DNA of 64,000 nucleotides from Parvularcula sp964556115 (GCA_964556115.1 CAZKVC010000009.1:39097-103096), one strand, 5' to 3'; positions 27,108-35,064 are shown, counted from the stretch's first letter. The notes: generated by a model from the letters alone, not told the origin. Made by a program: numbers and translations.

Positions 27108-28973
27108 ATGAGCGTCACGGAAACGACCGTTTCGAAAGCGACACCGGCCCTAGCGCCTGAATCCCGGGCCAAGCCCGACCTCAAGCTCGTGCCGCAGATC
27201 GTCACCGATCCCTCGCGCGACGCGCTTCTCACCGACTTCGGCAAGAAGACCATGGACGACCGCTATCTCCTCGAAGGGGAGAGCTATCAGGACATGTTCG
27301 CCCGGGTCGCCACCGCCTATGGCGACGATCACGAGCATGCCCAGCGCATCTATGACTACATCTCCAAGCTCTGGTTCATGCCGGCGACGCCCGTTCTCTC
27401 CAATGGCGGCGCCAAGCGGGGCCTTCCGATCTCTTGCTTCCTCAATGCCGTGGATGACAGCCTCGACGGCATCGTCAACACCTGGAACGAGAATGTCTGG
27501 CTCGCCTCCAATGGCGGCGGCATCGGCACCTATTGGGGCGGCGTGCGTTCGATCGGCGAGACGGTGAAGGGCTCGGGCCAGACCTCGGGCATCATCCCCT
27601 TCATCCGCGTGATGGACAGCCTCACCCTCGCCATCAGCCAGGGCAGCCTCCGGCGCGGCTCGGCGGCGGTCTATCTCGACGTTCACCACCCCGAGATCGA
27701 GGAGTTCCTCGAGATCCGGAAGCCGTCGGGCGACTTCAACCGCCGCTCGCTCAACCTGCATCACGGCCTCAACATCACCGACGACTTCATGGATGCCGTC
27801 CGTGAGGGGCGCAGCTTCGCCCTCAAATCGCCCAAGACCGGCGAGGTGATGAAGAAGGTCGACGCTCGTGAGCTGTGGCAGAAGATCCTTGAGATCCGGC
27901 TTCAGACCGGTGAGCCCTATCTCATCTTCTCGGACACGGTGAATGGCGCCATGCCCAAGCACCAGAAGGATCTTGGGCTGAAGGTCTCCACCTCGAACCT
28001 CTGTGCGGAGATCATGCTGCACACCGGCGCGGACCATCTGGGCAATGACCGGACCGCCGTGTGCTGTCTTTCCTCCCTCAACGCCGAGACCTTCGAGGAG
28101 TGGCAGGGCGACGAGCAGTTCATCGAGGACGTGATGCGCTTCCTCGACAATGTCCTGCAGGACTTCATCGACCGCGCGCCGGACGACATGGCCAAGGCGA
28201 AATATTCCGCCGCACGCGAACGTTCCGTGGGCCTTGGGCTGATGGGCTTTCACTCCATGCTCCAGACCCGGAACATCCCGTTCGAAAGCGCCATGGCCAA
28301 GTCGTGGAACATGCGCCTGTTCAAGCATATCCGCGCCCGCGCCGACCAGGCCTCGGTCAAGCTCGCGCAGGAGCGCGGGCCCTGCCTCGACGCGGAAGAG
28401 CGCGGCATCATGCAGCGTTTCTCCCACAAGCTGGCGATCGCGCCCACCGCCTCGATCTCGATCATCTGTGGGGGCACGAGTGCCTGCGTTGAGCCGATCC
28501 CGACCAATTACTACACCCACAAGACCCTCTCGGGCAGCTTCGCGGTCAAGAACCAGGCCCTGCAGGAAGCGCTGGCGGACATCGGCTGCGACGACGACGA
28601 CACCTGGGCGTCGATCCTCGAACATGGCGGCTCGGTGCAGCATCTCGATTGCCTGAACGAGCACCAGAAGGACGTCTTCAAGACCGCCTTCGAACTCGAC
28701 CAGCGCTGGGTGATCGAGCTCGCCGCCGACCGCGCGCCCTTCATCTGCCAGTCCCAGTCGATCAACATCTTCCTTCCCGGCGATGTCGATAAATGGGACC
28801 TGCACATGCTCCACTGGACCGCTTGGGAGAAAGGCGTGAAGTCCCTCTACTACTGCCGCAGCCAATCCGTTCAGCGCACGTCCAATGTGGGCGGCAAGGA
28901 GAAGGAAGCGAAGAGCACGGACGGCTTCGTCATCGAGAAGACGGATTATGACGAGTGCTTGGCTTGTCAGTGA
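27108..28973 (+). CDS. nrdA: Class I ribonucleotide reductase large subunit
   Basis: A 621-residue protein with the NrdA active-site features: PISCFLN (Cys ~107), a GGGIGTYWGGVR stretch, STSNLCAEI (~300) and the C-terminal redox pair CLAC (~617-620). It reduces ribonucleotides to deoxyribonucleotides with a radical from NrdB. Its length is shorter than the ~760-residue form with an N-terminal ATP-cone, so dATP control by a cone seems absent. The ATG at 27108 follows a purine-rich stretch. No nrdB gene follows; instead an AT-rich gene starts two bases after the stop. Confidence 0.93.
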   Translation: MSVTETTVSKATPALAPESRAKPDLKLVPQIVTDPSRDALLTDFGKKTMDDRYLLEGESYQDMFARVATAYGDDHEHAQRIYDYISKLWFMPATPVLSNGGAKRGLPISCFLNAVDDSLDGIVNTWNENVWLASNGGGIGTYWGGVRSIGETVKGSGQTSGIIPFIRVMDSLTLAISQGSLRRGSAAVYLDVHHPEIEEFLEIRKPSGDFNRRSLNLHHGLNITDDFMDAVREGRSFALKSPKTGEVMKKVDARELWQKILEIRLQTGEPYLIFSDTVNGAMPKHQKDLGLKVSTSNLCAEIMLHTGADHLGNDRTAVCCLSSLNAETFEEWQGDEQFIEDVMRFLDNVLQDFIDRAPDDMAKAKYSAARERSVGLGLMGFHSMLQTRNIPFESAMAKSWNMRLFKHIRARADQASVKLAQERGPCLDAEERGIMQRFSHKLAIAPTASISIICGGTSACVEPIPTNYYTHKTLSGSFAVKNQALQEALADIGCDDDDTWASILEHGGSVQHLDCLNEHQKDVFKTAFELDQRWVIELAADRAPFICQSQSINIFLPGDVDKWDLHMLHWTAWEKGVKSLYYCRSQSVQRTSNVGGKEKEAKSTDGFVIEKTDYDECLACQ

Positions 28974-28974
28974 G

Positions 28975-29946
28975 GTGCTTGTTCCAATTCTATGTGACCT
29001 GACGGAAGATTCTGTCGTCACATACGAGAAACTCGTAGCGCCGGTAAGGCAGTACTCTCATGACGTGAGCGAGAATATTGTCAAGTGCTTCGTTTTATTT
29101 GATACGGAGAAAGCCCAGCTTTCTCCGACAATACAAGTGGGGTTCTCTTCTCAATGTACAGAAGACCTTATAAGAAAGATAGAATTACTGGTACTGAATG
29201 AGGTCTCAGACAATCCTAAATTTGTACAATCATCGAATGAAGTTGTCGAAGGTCGATATTCTAGGGAGCAAAACGAGCTTAGCGTGCGAGTACATGTTGC
29301 TCTGGTGGAGTTGACGCGATTTCTAGCTCGAAAGGCAGCAGCTATAAAACTTGCTTCCAGCCAAAGCGCCGGCCTAGAGCAAGGTGAGCAATTTCATGGG
29401 CATATAGCACTACTTGCAGCTTCGCGATCTGCTGAGTTGATCGGTACAGCTATGTCACTAAACTTTCAATCGCGATATATAGAGGGCGCAATCCTATTGC
29501 GATCCTACGTCGAGGAAATATTCTGGATTGGTAGGCTTCTCGATGTTGCTGGTGATTGGAAAAAGAATAGTTACGCTAAAGCTAAAGATTGGGGGAAGGG
29601 AAAGCAGAAAGAGCTGTATGGGGTCTATACAGAACTTTCTGGCTTTACACATTTGAGCCAACAATACCGTAAAATCATCGCCGGTGATAAAATTGAGATC
29701 GGATACGGCGAATACGGAATTTTATTCAATCTATTGGCACTCAGTCTCGTTTGCGACATGACAGACATAACGACACAATTGGCTTCTTTGGAAGTTAGAA
29801 AAAGATATAGAAACTTTTGTAGAGAAATGCGCTGGCAGTCAGTCAACCTCCAAATGGAACAAAATCCAAAGACATCATCTGATCTGATGGAGTTGATCAA
29901 GAGATATCGGAATGAAGACGTGCGGTTGTTGAGTGGTCCCGCTTGA
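28975..29946 (+). CDS. AT-rich unknown gene inserted after nrdA
   Basis: A ~323-residue protein (GTG at 28975; the frame is open from ATG 28948 inside nrdA) with no recognised domain. Visible patterns include a helical region (EQFHGHIALLAASRSAELIG), SRYIEGAILLRSYVEEIFW, then YGVYTELSGFTHLSQQYRK, reminiscent of DUF5677-like all-helical families. The base composition is much richer in A/T than its neighbours, with codons such as AAA, ATA and TTA common, a sign of foreign origin. It abuts nrdA exactly where an nrdB might be expected. A defence or phage-derived role is possible but unproven. Confidence 0.65.
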   Translation: MLVPILCDLTEDSVVTYEKLVAPVRQYSHDVSENIVKCFVLFDTEKAQLSPTIQVGFSSQCTEDLIRKIELLVLNEVSDNPKFVQSSNEVVEGRYSREQNELSVRVHVALVELTRFLARKAAAIKLASSQSAGLEQGEQFHGHIALLAASRSAELIGTAMSLNFQSRYIEGAILLRSYVEEIFWIGRLLDVAGDWKKNSYAKAKDWGKGKQKELYGVYTELSGFTHLSQQYRKIIAGDKIEIGYGEYGILFNLLALSLVCDMTDITTQLASLEVRKRYRNFCREMRWQSVNLQMEQNPKTSSDLMELIKRYRNEDVRLLSGPA

Positions 29947-29998
29947 TTCAGAGATCAGCGATTCGCCATGGCGGTTGGTCCTGATGCGACCTTTGGAC

Positions 29999-30029
29999 GG
30001 CGGATCACCTCTGGTGTTCCGCCCTACGG
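29999..30029. repeat. Dispersed GGCGGATCACC palindrome, copy 3
   Basis: The sequence GGCGGATCACCTC...GGTGTTCCGCC plus CTACGG is almost identical to the copy at 15240-15270, apart from the loop base. Arms GGCGGA and TCCGCC and the inner ACC/GGT allow a stable hairpin. It lies just downstream of the AT-rich gene. Confidence 0.8.
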
Positions 30030-30082
30030 GCTCTCCGCTCACAGGGCTGTGGACGGTGGAACGTTGGTTCATCCTCCGCCGC

Positions 30083-30206
30083 TTTTCCGGGGCAGGCGTA
30101 GCCTGAGCCCGGAACCCAGAGCTTACCGCGCTGAGGGTTGAGCGCGGTCCTTTGGGATGCCCTCCCGATTTTGGGTTCCGGGCCCGCTCTTCGGGCGCCC
30201 CGGAAA
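30083..30206. repeat. Long imperfect inverted element (CCGGGGC...GCCCCGG type)
   Basis: The left arm (30083-30118: TTTTCCGGGGC, then GCCCGGAACCCA) pairs with the right arm (30172-30206: TGGGTTCCGGGC, then GCGCCCCGGAAA). Inside is a second perfect hairpin, ACCGCGCT (30125-30132) with AGCGCGGT (30141-30148). This resembles the REP/MITE-like palindromes scattered in alphaproteobacteria. It should form a large cruciform or folded RNA. Confidence 0.7.
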
Positions 30207-30301
30207 TGCGGCGCTGGGGACCTCTCCCGCCGTTTGATCCCGCCGCTGCACCCAACCACCCCTTCAAACGAACCACATCCGCCCGGCCCTGTTCGGCTCT
30301 C

Positions 30302-30781
30302 ATGCTCAGCCTTCTTGCCGCCCTTCTGCTCCAGTCGGCCTTTCCCGCCCTCGATGCCGAGACCCTCACAGGCGAGGCAGTCTCCCTCCCCGAAGGGCTG
30401 CCCGGGCCGACGGTCATGGTGGTCGGTTTTCAGCGCGATCACGATGACGAGCTTCTCGGCTGGGTCGAGGGGATGGGCCTCAAACAGCCGGACGCCGCCC
30501 CCTGGCGCCAGCTCACCGTGCTCGGCGAGCGGCCGGGCTTCGTGAAGTTCTTCATCGAGAACTGGATGGAGGCGAAGATCAGCGAGGAGGGCCTGCGCGA
30601 GCGGGTCATCATGCTCTACCGCGACCGGGAGGAGACGGCGCAGAGCCTCGGGCTTTCGGGAACGCAAGACGTGGCCGCCATGGTCGTCTCGCCCGGCGGC
30701 GCAATCCTCGCCCGCGCCGAAGGGCCCTTTACCGAAGAAAAGGCCGCCGCCTTGCGCCGCGCCCTGCAAGAGGCGCGCTGA
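30302..30781 (+). CDS. Predicted secreted thioredoxin-fold-like protein
   Basis: A 159-residue protein with a hydrophobic N-terminal signal (MLSLLAALLLQSAFPALDAE). The rest has the order strand PTVMVVGFQ, helix-rich middle (DDELLGWVEGMGLKQP), strand WRQLTVLGE, then AAMVVSPGGAILARAEGPFT, suggesting a thioredoxin-like or alkyl-hydroperoxide-like fold, but no CxxC is present. It is preceded by the structured element at 30083-30206. Function unknown. Confidence 0.6.
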   Translation: MLSLLAALLLQSAFPALDAETLTGEAVSLPEGLPGPTVMVVGFQRDHDDELLGWVEGMGLKQPDAAPWRQLTVLGERPGFVKFFIENWMEAKISEEGLRERVIMLYRDREETAQSLGLSGTQDVAAMVVSPGGAILARAEGPFTEEKAAALRRALQEAR

Positions 30782-30849
30782 CGCCGCGTAGGCGCGCCGC
30801 GCATCCTGCGGCCACTTATCCCCCCGCCCGTAGAACCCGCTATAACGCA

Positions 30850-31031
30850 GTCATCGGCAGGACCGGGGCAGCCGGACGTCTACGGAATGCCTGCCGTGAT
30901 GCTGTGTCTCCTCTGGGACGTAGCCTTGGCGGGCGTGAGCTAGGGATTGGCCGTTCGCCGGGGAGTGAGCACGCATCCCCGCGCGCAGGCGGAGGCGGTG
31001 GGACGCCTTCATGCTGCGGCACCCCTTTTTT
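30850..31031 (+). ncRNA. Candidate structured small RNA (6S-like features)
   Basis: A promoter-like TATAAC (30841-30846) precedes about 180 bases that end in a T-run (31026-31031) after CCCC. Pairings include GGGG (30865-30868) with CCCC (31022-31025) and GCCG with CGGC, plus a local stem CATCGGCAGG / CCTGCCGTGATG. The length and the GTGAGCAYGC segment (30965-30974) recall the 6S RNA bubble. The two pairings compete, so the fold is unclear, and I cannot identify the family with confidence. It should be tested by covariance search. Confidence 0.35.
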
Positions 31032-31080
31032 GTACCCATACGCTGCGGCAACGCCGCGCGCGGGACCCCGGCTCTTTTTA

Positions 31081-31249
31081 GTGTGCTACCGCTTCGCTAA
31101 ATGAGCACTTTTGAAGTGTGCTACCGCTTCGCTAAATGAGCACTTTTGAAGTGTGCTATCGCTTCGCTGCCTGAGCACTTTTGAAGTGTGCTATCGCTTC
31201 GCTAAATGAGCACTTTTGAAGTGTGCTATCGCTTCGCTGCTTGAGCACC
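31081..31249. repeat. Tandem array of a 35-bp palindromic unit (4.8 copies)
   Basis: Units start at 31081, 31116, 31151, 31186 and 31221 (the last is incomplete). Each contains GTGCT...GAGCAC or a near variant that can form a stem with a CGCTTCGCT loop, and most end in TTTTGAA. Copies differ in two places only: ACC or ATC, and AAAT, GCCT or GCTT in the loop side. There are no spacers between units, so it is not a CRISPR array. A strong terminator hairpin follows. Confidence 0.9.
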
Positions 31250-31253
31250 TGAC

Positions 31254-31278
31254 AAAACCGCCCACGGGCGGCTTTTGG
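31254..31278 (+). terminator. Bidirectional terminator CCGCC...GGCGG with flanking A/T
   Basis: AAAA-CCGCC (31254-31262), a four-base loop and GGCGG-CTTTT (31267-31276) form a hairpin with T-run on the plus strand and A-run (T on minus) on the other. It would end transcription of the repeat array and of anything read from the left. Confidence 0.75.
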
Positions 31279-31288
31279 TGCTGGCACG

Positions 31289-31318
31289 GAAAAAGGCGGA
31301 TGCCGGAGCATCCGCCTT
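31289..31318 (-). terminator. Intrinsic terminator for the 31350-31703 gene
   Basis: AAGGCGGATGC (31293-31303) and GCATCCGCCTT (31308-31318) form a perfect 11-bp stem with loop CGGA. On the minus strand a run of T follows (from AAAAA at 31289-31293). It lies 31 bases after the minus-strand gene's stop. Confidence 0.85.
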
Positions 31319-31349
31319 CCCCTCGTTCAGATTGACAAGGCCCTGCGGC

Positions 31350-31703
31350 TCAGCGCGGATTGCCGCGCGTGCGCAGGTCGCCATTGGCGTAATAGGTGTT
31401 GCCGCTCGCCTGGTCGTAGAAATAGTAGCGGTCCTCGGTGCGGTCGTATTGGCGCTCGGCCTCGACCTCGCGGCCGCCGACAAAGCAGCCGCCCTGCTGG
31501 CGGCACCCGGTATAGGCGCCGATCGCCGCGCCTGCGAGCCCGCCGATCACGGCGCCGGTGGTCTCGTCTTCGGCCACGGCCGCGCCGACAGCGGCGCCCG
31601 CGGCGGTGCCGATCCCGGCATTTCTCTGGGCAGGGGACAGGCCCTGATTGGCGCAGGAGGCCATCATCAGGGCGGAGGAAGCAAGAGCGGCAGTGCGGAT
31701 CAT
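31350..31703 (-). CDS. Glycine-zipper lipoprotein with shared C-terminal module
   Basis: A 117-residue protein starting at ATG 31703 (AGGAG upstream). The signal ends in ALMMASC, so it is a lipoprotein. Residues ~30-65 are a Gly/Ala-rich zipper (GIGTAAGAAVGAAVAEDETT then GAVIGGLAGAAIGAY) of the membrane-inserting glycine-zipper type. The C-terminus (GCRQQGGCFVGG, then YYFYDQASGNTYYANGDLR) aligns by eye with the 33021-33377 gene, revealing a shared module. Role unknown, probably envelope-associated. Confidence 0.75.
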   Translation of the reverse strand: MIRTAALASSALMMASCANQGLSPAQRNAGIGTAAGAAVGAAVAEDETTGAVIGGLAGAAIGAYTGCRQQGGCFVGGREVEAERQYDRTEDRYYFYDQASGNTYYANGDLRTRGNPR

Positions 31704-31848
31704 CGTCGAACTCCTTTGATCGAAACGTCTTCGGCGGGAGTGACACCGCCCGGCGCAGGAGAGTGCCGCCGCGATCAAGGAGGTGTCATCGCGCTCACAG
31801 AGGGGTGACAGGCTTGCTCGCGGCCGCGCGCCGCCCATCTCCTCAGCC

Positions 31849-32277
31849 ATGCTTCGATTTTTCAATGCCCGGAACCGGGCGCTCTACCGCTATGCCCGCT
31901 CGAAGTGGGACGACATCCAGGAAAGCCCCGAAGAGGTCGACGCCGAGATGGCGGAGGTCGAGCGCGGCTTCCACGAGAAGCTTCTCGCCGTGGCCGGACG
32001 GCTCGCCGAAAGCGTGGTGGAGGACCTGCTGGTCGCCTATCTCGTGATGCGCGACCCCGAAACGCCCATCCCTGCGAAAGCCGCGCTGGCGGGGGCGCTG
32101 CTCTACTTCATCAGCCCCTTCGACGCGGTCTCGGACTTCATGCCCTTCGGGCTGGCCGATGACGCGGCGATCCTGGCCGGGGCGCTCGGCCATGTCAGCC
32201 GTCACATCAAGCCCCGCCACCGCGAGGAGGCGAAGGACCGGATCGACGGTATCCTGAGGCGTGCTAAGAAGGCCTGA
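31849..32277 (+). CDS. DUF1232 (YkvA-like) membrane protein
   Basis: A 142-residue protein. The second half is the DUF1232 core: AKAALAGALLYFISPFDAVSDFMPFGLADDAAILAGALGHV, with the signature S-P-x-D-A-V/L-x-D and two hydrophobic stretches. The start is ATG 31849. DUF1232 proteins sit in membranes and have unknown function. It is divergent from the lipoprotein gene and convergent with the DUF2270 gene. Confidence 0.88.
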   Translation: MLRFFNARNRALYRYARSKWDDIQESPEEVDAEMAEVERGFHEKLLAVAGRLAESVVEDLLVAYLVMRDPETPIPAKAALAGALLYFISPFDAVSDFMPFGLADDAAILAGALGHVSRHIKPRHREEAKDRIDGILRRAKKA

Positions 32278-32286
32278 GGGACGGGG

Positions 32287-32955
32287 CTATCCCATCGAGA
32301 TGGGGTTCATCCGCTCCTCGAAGCGCTTTTGGTCCAGTTTCCAGATGCCCCAGGTGAAGGCGCAGAGCCCGAGATAGAGGACGCCATTGACGATGGCGGT
32401 GGCCCAGCCGGGGATCGGGCCGATGTGAAGGCTCTGGAAGCTCACCCCCTCGTTCGGCCCGCCGAGAAGCTTGCCGTAAAGGGCCATGGTCTGGACGGTG
32501 AAGATCCACAGGTAGTTCCGCCGCAGCCGCCTGCCGAGTGCCCTGCGGAACTCGATATGGTGCTCGGGCCGCTCGTAATCCTCGGCCAGCCGCTCCATCC
32601 AGGGGCGGTGCTCGACTTGTTCCCGCTTGAGAAGCCGGGCGTAGAAATGGATCTCGAGCCAGCGGGCCCTGGCGCGCCAGACATTGAAGTACCGGTAGCG
32701 GCGGGCTTCGAGATAGAGAAAGACGCCGATCAGGAAGGCAACGAGGAACAGGGGCAGGGCGGAGCTTTCGGGCGACTGGTAGCTGATCGTCAGGGCCAGG
32801 CCGAGGCTGACCACCGACCAGTTGGTCGTCGCATCGAGGCGGGTTCGCCAGATCGTCGAGCGGTAGACCTCGCCGCGGTAGAGGTGGGCGAGGGCGCCGT
32901 ATTCTGGGCTCGTCAGCTTGCGGCAGGTCTCTTCGCCGCTCTCTTCCGCCGCCAT
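32287..32955 (-). CDS. DUF2270 membrane protein
   Basis: A 222-residue protein with predicted transmembrane segments (WSVVSLGLALTISYQ, LPLFLVAFLIGVFLYLEARR, and C-terminal helices near WIFTVQTMALYGK and ATAIVNGVLYLGLCAFTWG) and the DUF2270-type motif HLYRGEVYRSTIWRTRLD. The family is found in alpha- and betaproteobacteria and has no assigned role. It stands alone between the DUF1232 gene and the next lipoprotein. Confidence 0.78.
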   Translation of the reverse strand: MAAEESGEETCRKLTSPEYGALAHLYRGEVYRSTIWRTRLDATTNWSVVSLGLALTISYQSPESSALPLFLVAFLIGVFLYLEARRYRYFNVWRARARWLEIHFYARLLKREQVEHRPWMERLAEDYERPEHHIEFRRALGRRLRRNYLWIFTVQTMALYGKLLGGPNEGVSFQSLHIGPIPGWATAIVNGVLYLGLCAFTWGIWKLDQKRFEERMNPISMG

Positions 32956-33020
32956 GCCTCAACGCTCCTCTCAGCCGCACGAAAGGGACCTAGAGCGAAG
33001 GGGTTAACTTGACGAGATCG

Positions 33021-33377
33021 TCAGCTTCCGAAGGCGCGGGGCGCATCGGTTCCGGGCATCGGCGCGGCCCCGGGAAGGACCAGATCGCCGCTGCGGAACT
33101 CACCATCGGCGTAGAAGGTCCGCCCGGTGCCGGGATCGAGGAACCAGTGCCGTCCGGTTTGCGGCTCGAAGCGCAAGGTCGCCTGCACCGGCCGTCCGAC
33201 GACGTAGCAGCCGCGGGTTTCCTCGACGCAGCCCGTGATGTCCGCCGGCAGACCGACGAGGTCCCTGCGGGCATAGTCGACAGCAGGAGCGGCGATCACC
33301 GGCTCGGCTTGCTCAGGCGTGCTTTCGCAAGCCGTCAGAATGAAAACAGCACCCGCAACGAAAAGAAGACGCCCCAA
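33021..33377 (-). CDS. Small lipoprotein with shared GC...GCY module
   Basis: A 118-residue protein with a lipoprotein signal (VFILTAC). The mature part has GCVEETRGCYVVGRPV, then RHWFLDPGTGRTFYADGEFR. The same pattern (two GC dipeptides, VGGR or VVGR, an aromatic strand, G-x-T-x-Y-A, DG, R) appears in the gene at 31350-31703, only 1.6 kb away, pointing to duplication of one module. Function unknown; the conserved cysteines could form a disulfide in the periplasm. Confidence 0.7.
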   Translation of the reverse strand: MGRLLFVAGAVFILTACESTPEQAEPVIAAPAVDYARRDLVGLPADITGCVEETRGCYVVGRPVQATLRFEPQTGRHWFLDPGTGRTFYADGEFRSGDLVLPGAAPMPGTDAPRAFGS

Positions 33378-33467
33378 CTTATACCCTCCGGTACTCGACT
33401 GCCTTAGACATAGACCGAAGCACCGCCCGCATCCGGTTACAAGCTGCCAAGCTGGAGGCGGAGAGGT

Positions 33468-33746
33468 TCAGGCGATGATATCGGGGAAAAGCCGGTCCCT
33501 CAGTTCCTCGATCTGGTCCTTCAGGATCAGCTTGCGCTTTTTCATCCGGCCGATGGCGAGCCGGTCATAGGGCATCCGCTCTTCCATGGTGAGGATCGCC
33601 CGGTCGAGATCGCGGTGCTCTTCCTCGAGCTCATTGATCTTGAGGTGCAGCGCCTCGTCATTGGCGCCCTCGGGCCGGGGCACGTCTTCGGCGTCATCGC
33701 CATCGCCGTCGATGACTTCGAAGGGGGGACGGTCGTCAGCGCTCAT
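33468..33746 (-). CDS. YdcH-like (DUF465) protein with acidic N-terminus
   Basis: A 92-residue protein: an acidic N-terminal tail (EVIDGDGDDAEDVPRP) followed by a DUF465/YdcH-type helical hairpin (HLKINELEEEHRDLDRAI ... RLAIGRMKKRKLILKDQI). YdcH-like proteins are small coiled coils of unknown function. It overlaps the next gene's stop by four bases. A second family member lies at 35065. Confidence 0.8.
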   Translation of the reverse strand: MSADDRPPFEVIDGDGDDAEDVPRPEGANDEALHLKINELEEEHRDLDRAILTMEERMPYDRLAIGRMKKRKLILKDQIEELRDRLFPDIIA

Positions 33747-34270
33747 GGTCCATCATCCCGGGCTCGGTCGCGGATCTCGCCGAACAGGGCGAGGGGGCTT
33801 TGCGGGCCCTCCTCATCGGCGATCATGACGGGCATGTCCATGTGTTTGCGCGCAAGGGTGAACAGGCGCTCGGCCCGCAGGGTCATGTCGTCCAGGGCGT
33901 CGTTGCGGGAGGCGGTGGCCTGGGTCACCTGATCGAGACGCCTGAGCACGATCTCCTCGCTCGCAAGCTCGATCTCGAGCACCCGGTCGCGCAGCTTCTT
34001 CAACTCGTCAGCATCAAAGCCCGCCCTCGGACCCGAAAGGAAAAGGCGCACGACGCGCAGCGGTCTGGTGGTGTGCCGGGCCATCTCGAAGACCGAATCG
34101 AGGACCAGGTCGACTTCATCATCCTCGAGCTGGAAGCCGTAGCGCGCGGCCCAGAGGCACCAGAGCGCGGAGTTGACGTCGATGCGGAAGCGGTCCTGCA
34201 GCTTGAGAAGGCCCTTCTCGACGCCGGGCAGGGCGTAGACCTTCACCGCATAGTCCCAGAGCGGCATCAT
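33743..34270 (-). CDS. TIGR02444 (DUF2390) family protein
   Basis: A 175-residue helical protein. The N-terminal WDYAVKVYALPGVEKGLLKLQ and NSALWCLWAA segment match TIGR02444-type proteins, which are found mainly in proteobacteria and have no known role. It starts at ATG 34270 in a one-base overlap with the ubiX stop and ends overlapping the YdcH-like start, so ubiX, this gene and YdcH form a coupled set. Confidence 0.75.
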   Translation of the reverse strand: MMPLWDYAVKVYALPGVEKGLLKLQDRFRIDVNSALWCLWAARYGFQLEDDEVDLVLDSVFEMARHTTRPLRVVRLFLSGPRAGFDADELKKLRDRVLEIELASEEIVLRRLDQVTQATASRNDALDDMTLRAERLFTLARKHMDMPVMIADEEGPQSPLALFGEIRDRARDDGP

Positions 34271-34848
34271 CAGCGGCGCCCTTTCTCGAGGTCTTCGCCC
34301 CAGCGCTTCACCCCGGGCGCTTCGACACCGAAGAGGTCGAGGACCCGGCCGACGGACTGGTCGACCATCTCTTCGATGGTCTGGGGCTCGGCATAGAATG
34401 CGGGGATAGGAGGAACGATGCTCGCGCCCATCTCAGCCAGCGCCGTCATGGTGCGAAGGTGCCCAAGATGCAGCGGGGTCTCGCGCACCATCAGCGCCAG
34501 CGGCCTCTTCTCCTTCAGGCACACATCGGCGGCGCGGGTAAGGAGGCTCGAGGTGACGCCGGTGGCGATCTCGGACATGGTGCGTACGGAACAAGGCACA
34601 ACGACCATGCCCAGGGTCCTGAAGCTGCCGGAGGCGATCGGCGCGCCCACATCGCCGATGCCGTAGGTCATGTCCGCCGCCTCGAAGCGGGCATCCTCGC
34701 CCATCTCATAGGCGAGGGTCATCCTGGCCGCCCGGCTGACCACCACATGGGTCTCAAGGCCGGCGCGCTTGGCAGCCTTCATCAGCCGATCGGCATAAAT
34801 CATCCCCGAAGCGCCGGAGACCCCTATAATGAGGCGGCGTTCATCCAT
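34270..34848 (-). CDS. ubiX: Flavin prenyltransferase UbiX
   Basis: A 192-residue protein of the UbiX/Pad1 family. It has the flavin-binding pattern GVSGASGMIYADRLM near the start, the SRAAR segment, CSVRTMSEIATG and the C-terminal EKRPLALMVRETPLH loop. It makes prenylated FMN, the cofactor of UbiD-type decarboxylases in ubiquinone synthesis. The ATG at 34848 gives the usual N-terminus (MDERRLIIG). ubiD is not in this window. Confidence 0.92.
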   Translation of the reverse strand: MDERRLIIGVSGASGMIYADRLMKAAKRAGLETHVVVSRAARMTLAYEMGEDARFEAADMTYGIGDVGAPIASGSFRTLGMVVVPCSVRTMSEIATGVTSSLLTRAADVCLKEKRPLALMVRETPLHLGHLRTMTALAEMGASIVPPIPAFYAEPQTIEEMVDQSVGRVLDLFGVEAPGVKRWGEDLEKGRR

Positions 34849-35064
34849 GGCGGGTTGTCCCATAAGCGCCGGTAACATGATCTGCCAAATAGCAGCGCCG
34901 GCACGGCAGCAAGTTCCTGGAAATCATAAGATCGGTGTAGGGTCTGCTTTTAACCAAGATCAAATCTTTCTTAACGGGGCCGTTCGTCCGGTGACTTGGG
35001 GCGGCGAAAGTGCTTCGATTTTCATGTCGCCCATTCCGGCGATGTCTTTTGAAAGGAGATCTCC

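Larger units (their letters stand above)
29947..30301. other. Structured intergenic region
   Basis: These 355 bases contain no gene. They hold the dispersed GGCGGATCACC palindrome (29999-30029) and a long cruciform-like element (30083-30206), both listed separately. The remainder has no promoter or tRNA that I can recognise beyond that needed for the next gene. Confidence 0.6.
30782..31349. other. Noncoding region with candidate RNA, repeats and terminators
   Basis: No protein gene is supported in these 568 bases. They hold the candidate structured RNA (about 30850-31031), the tandem 35-base repeat array (31081-31249) and two strong hairpin terminators (31254-31278 and 31289-31318), listed separately. 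A short minus-strand frame (30851-31051) exists but lies over the structured RNA. Confidence 0.6.

Noticed and set aside
27150..29021. Minus-strand frame of 623 residues opposite nrdA
   Set aside because: Mirror of nrdA codons (GC-rich third positions); no homology or signal.
31081..31249. CRISPR array
   Set aside because: The 35-base units are contiguous with no spacers and no cas genes nearby.
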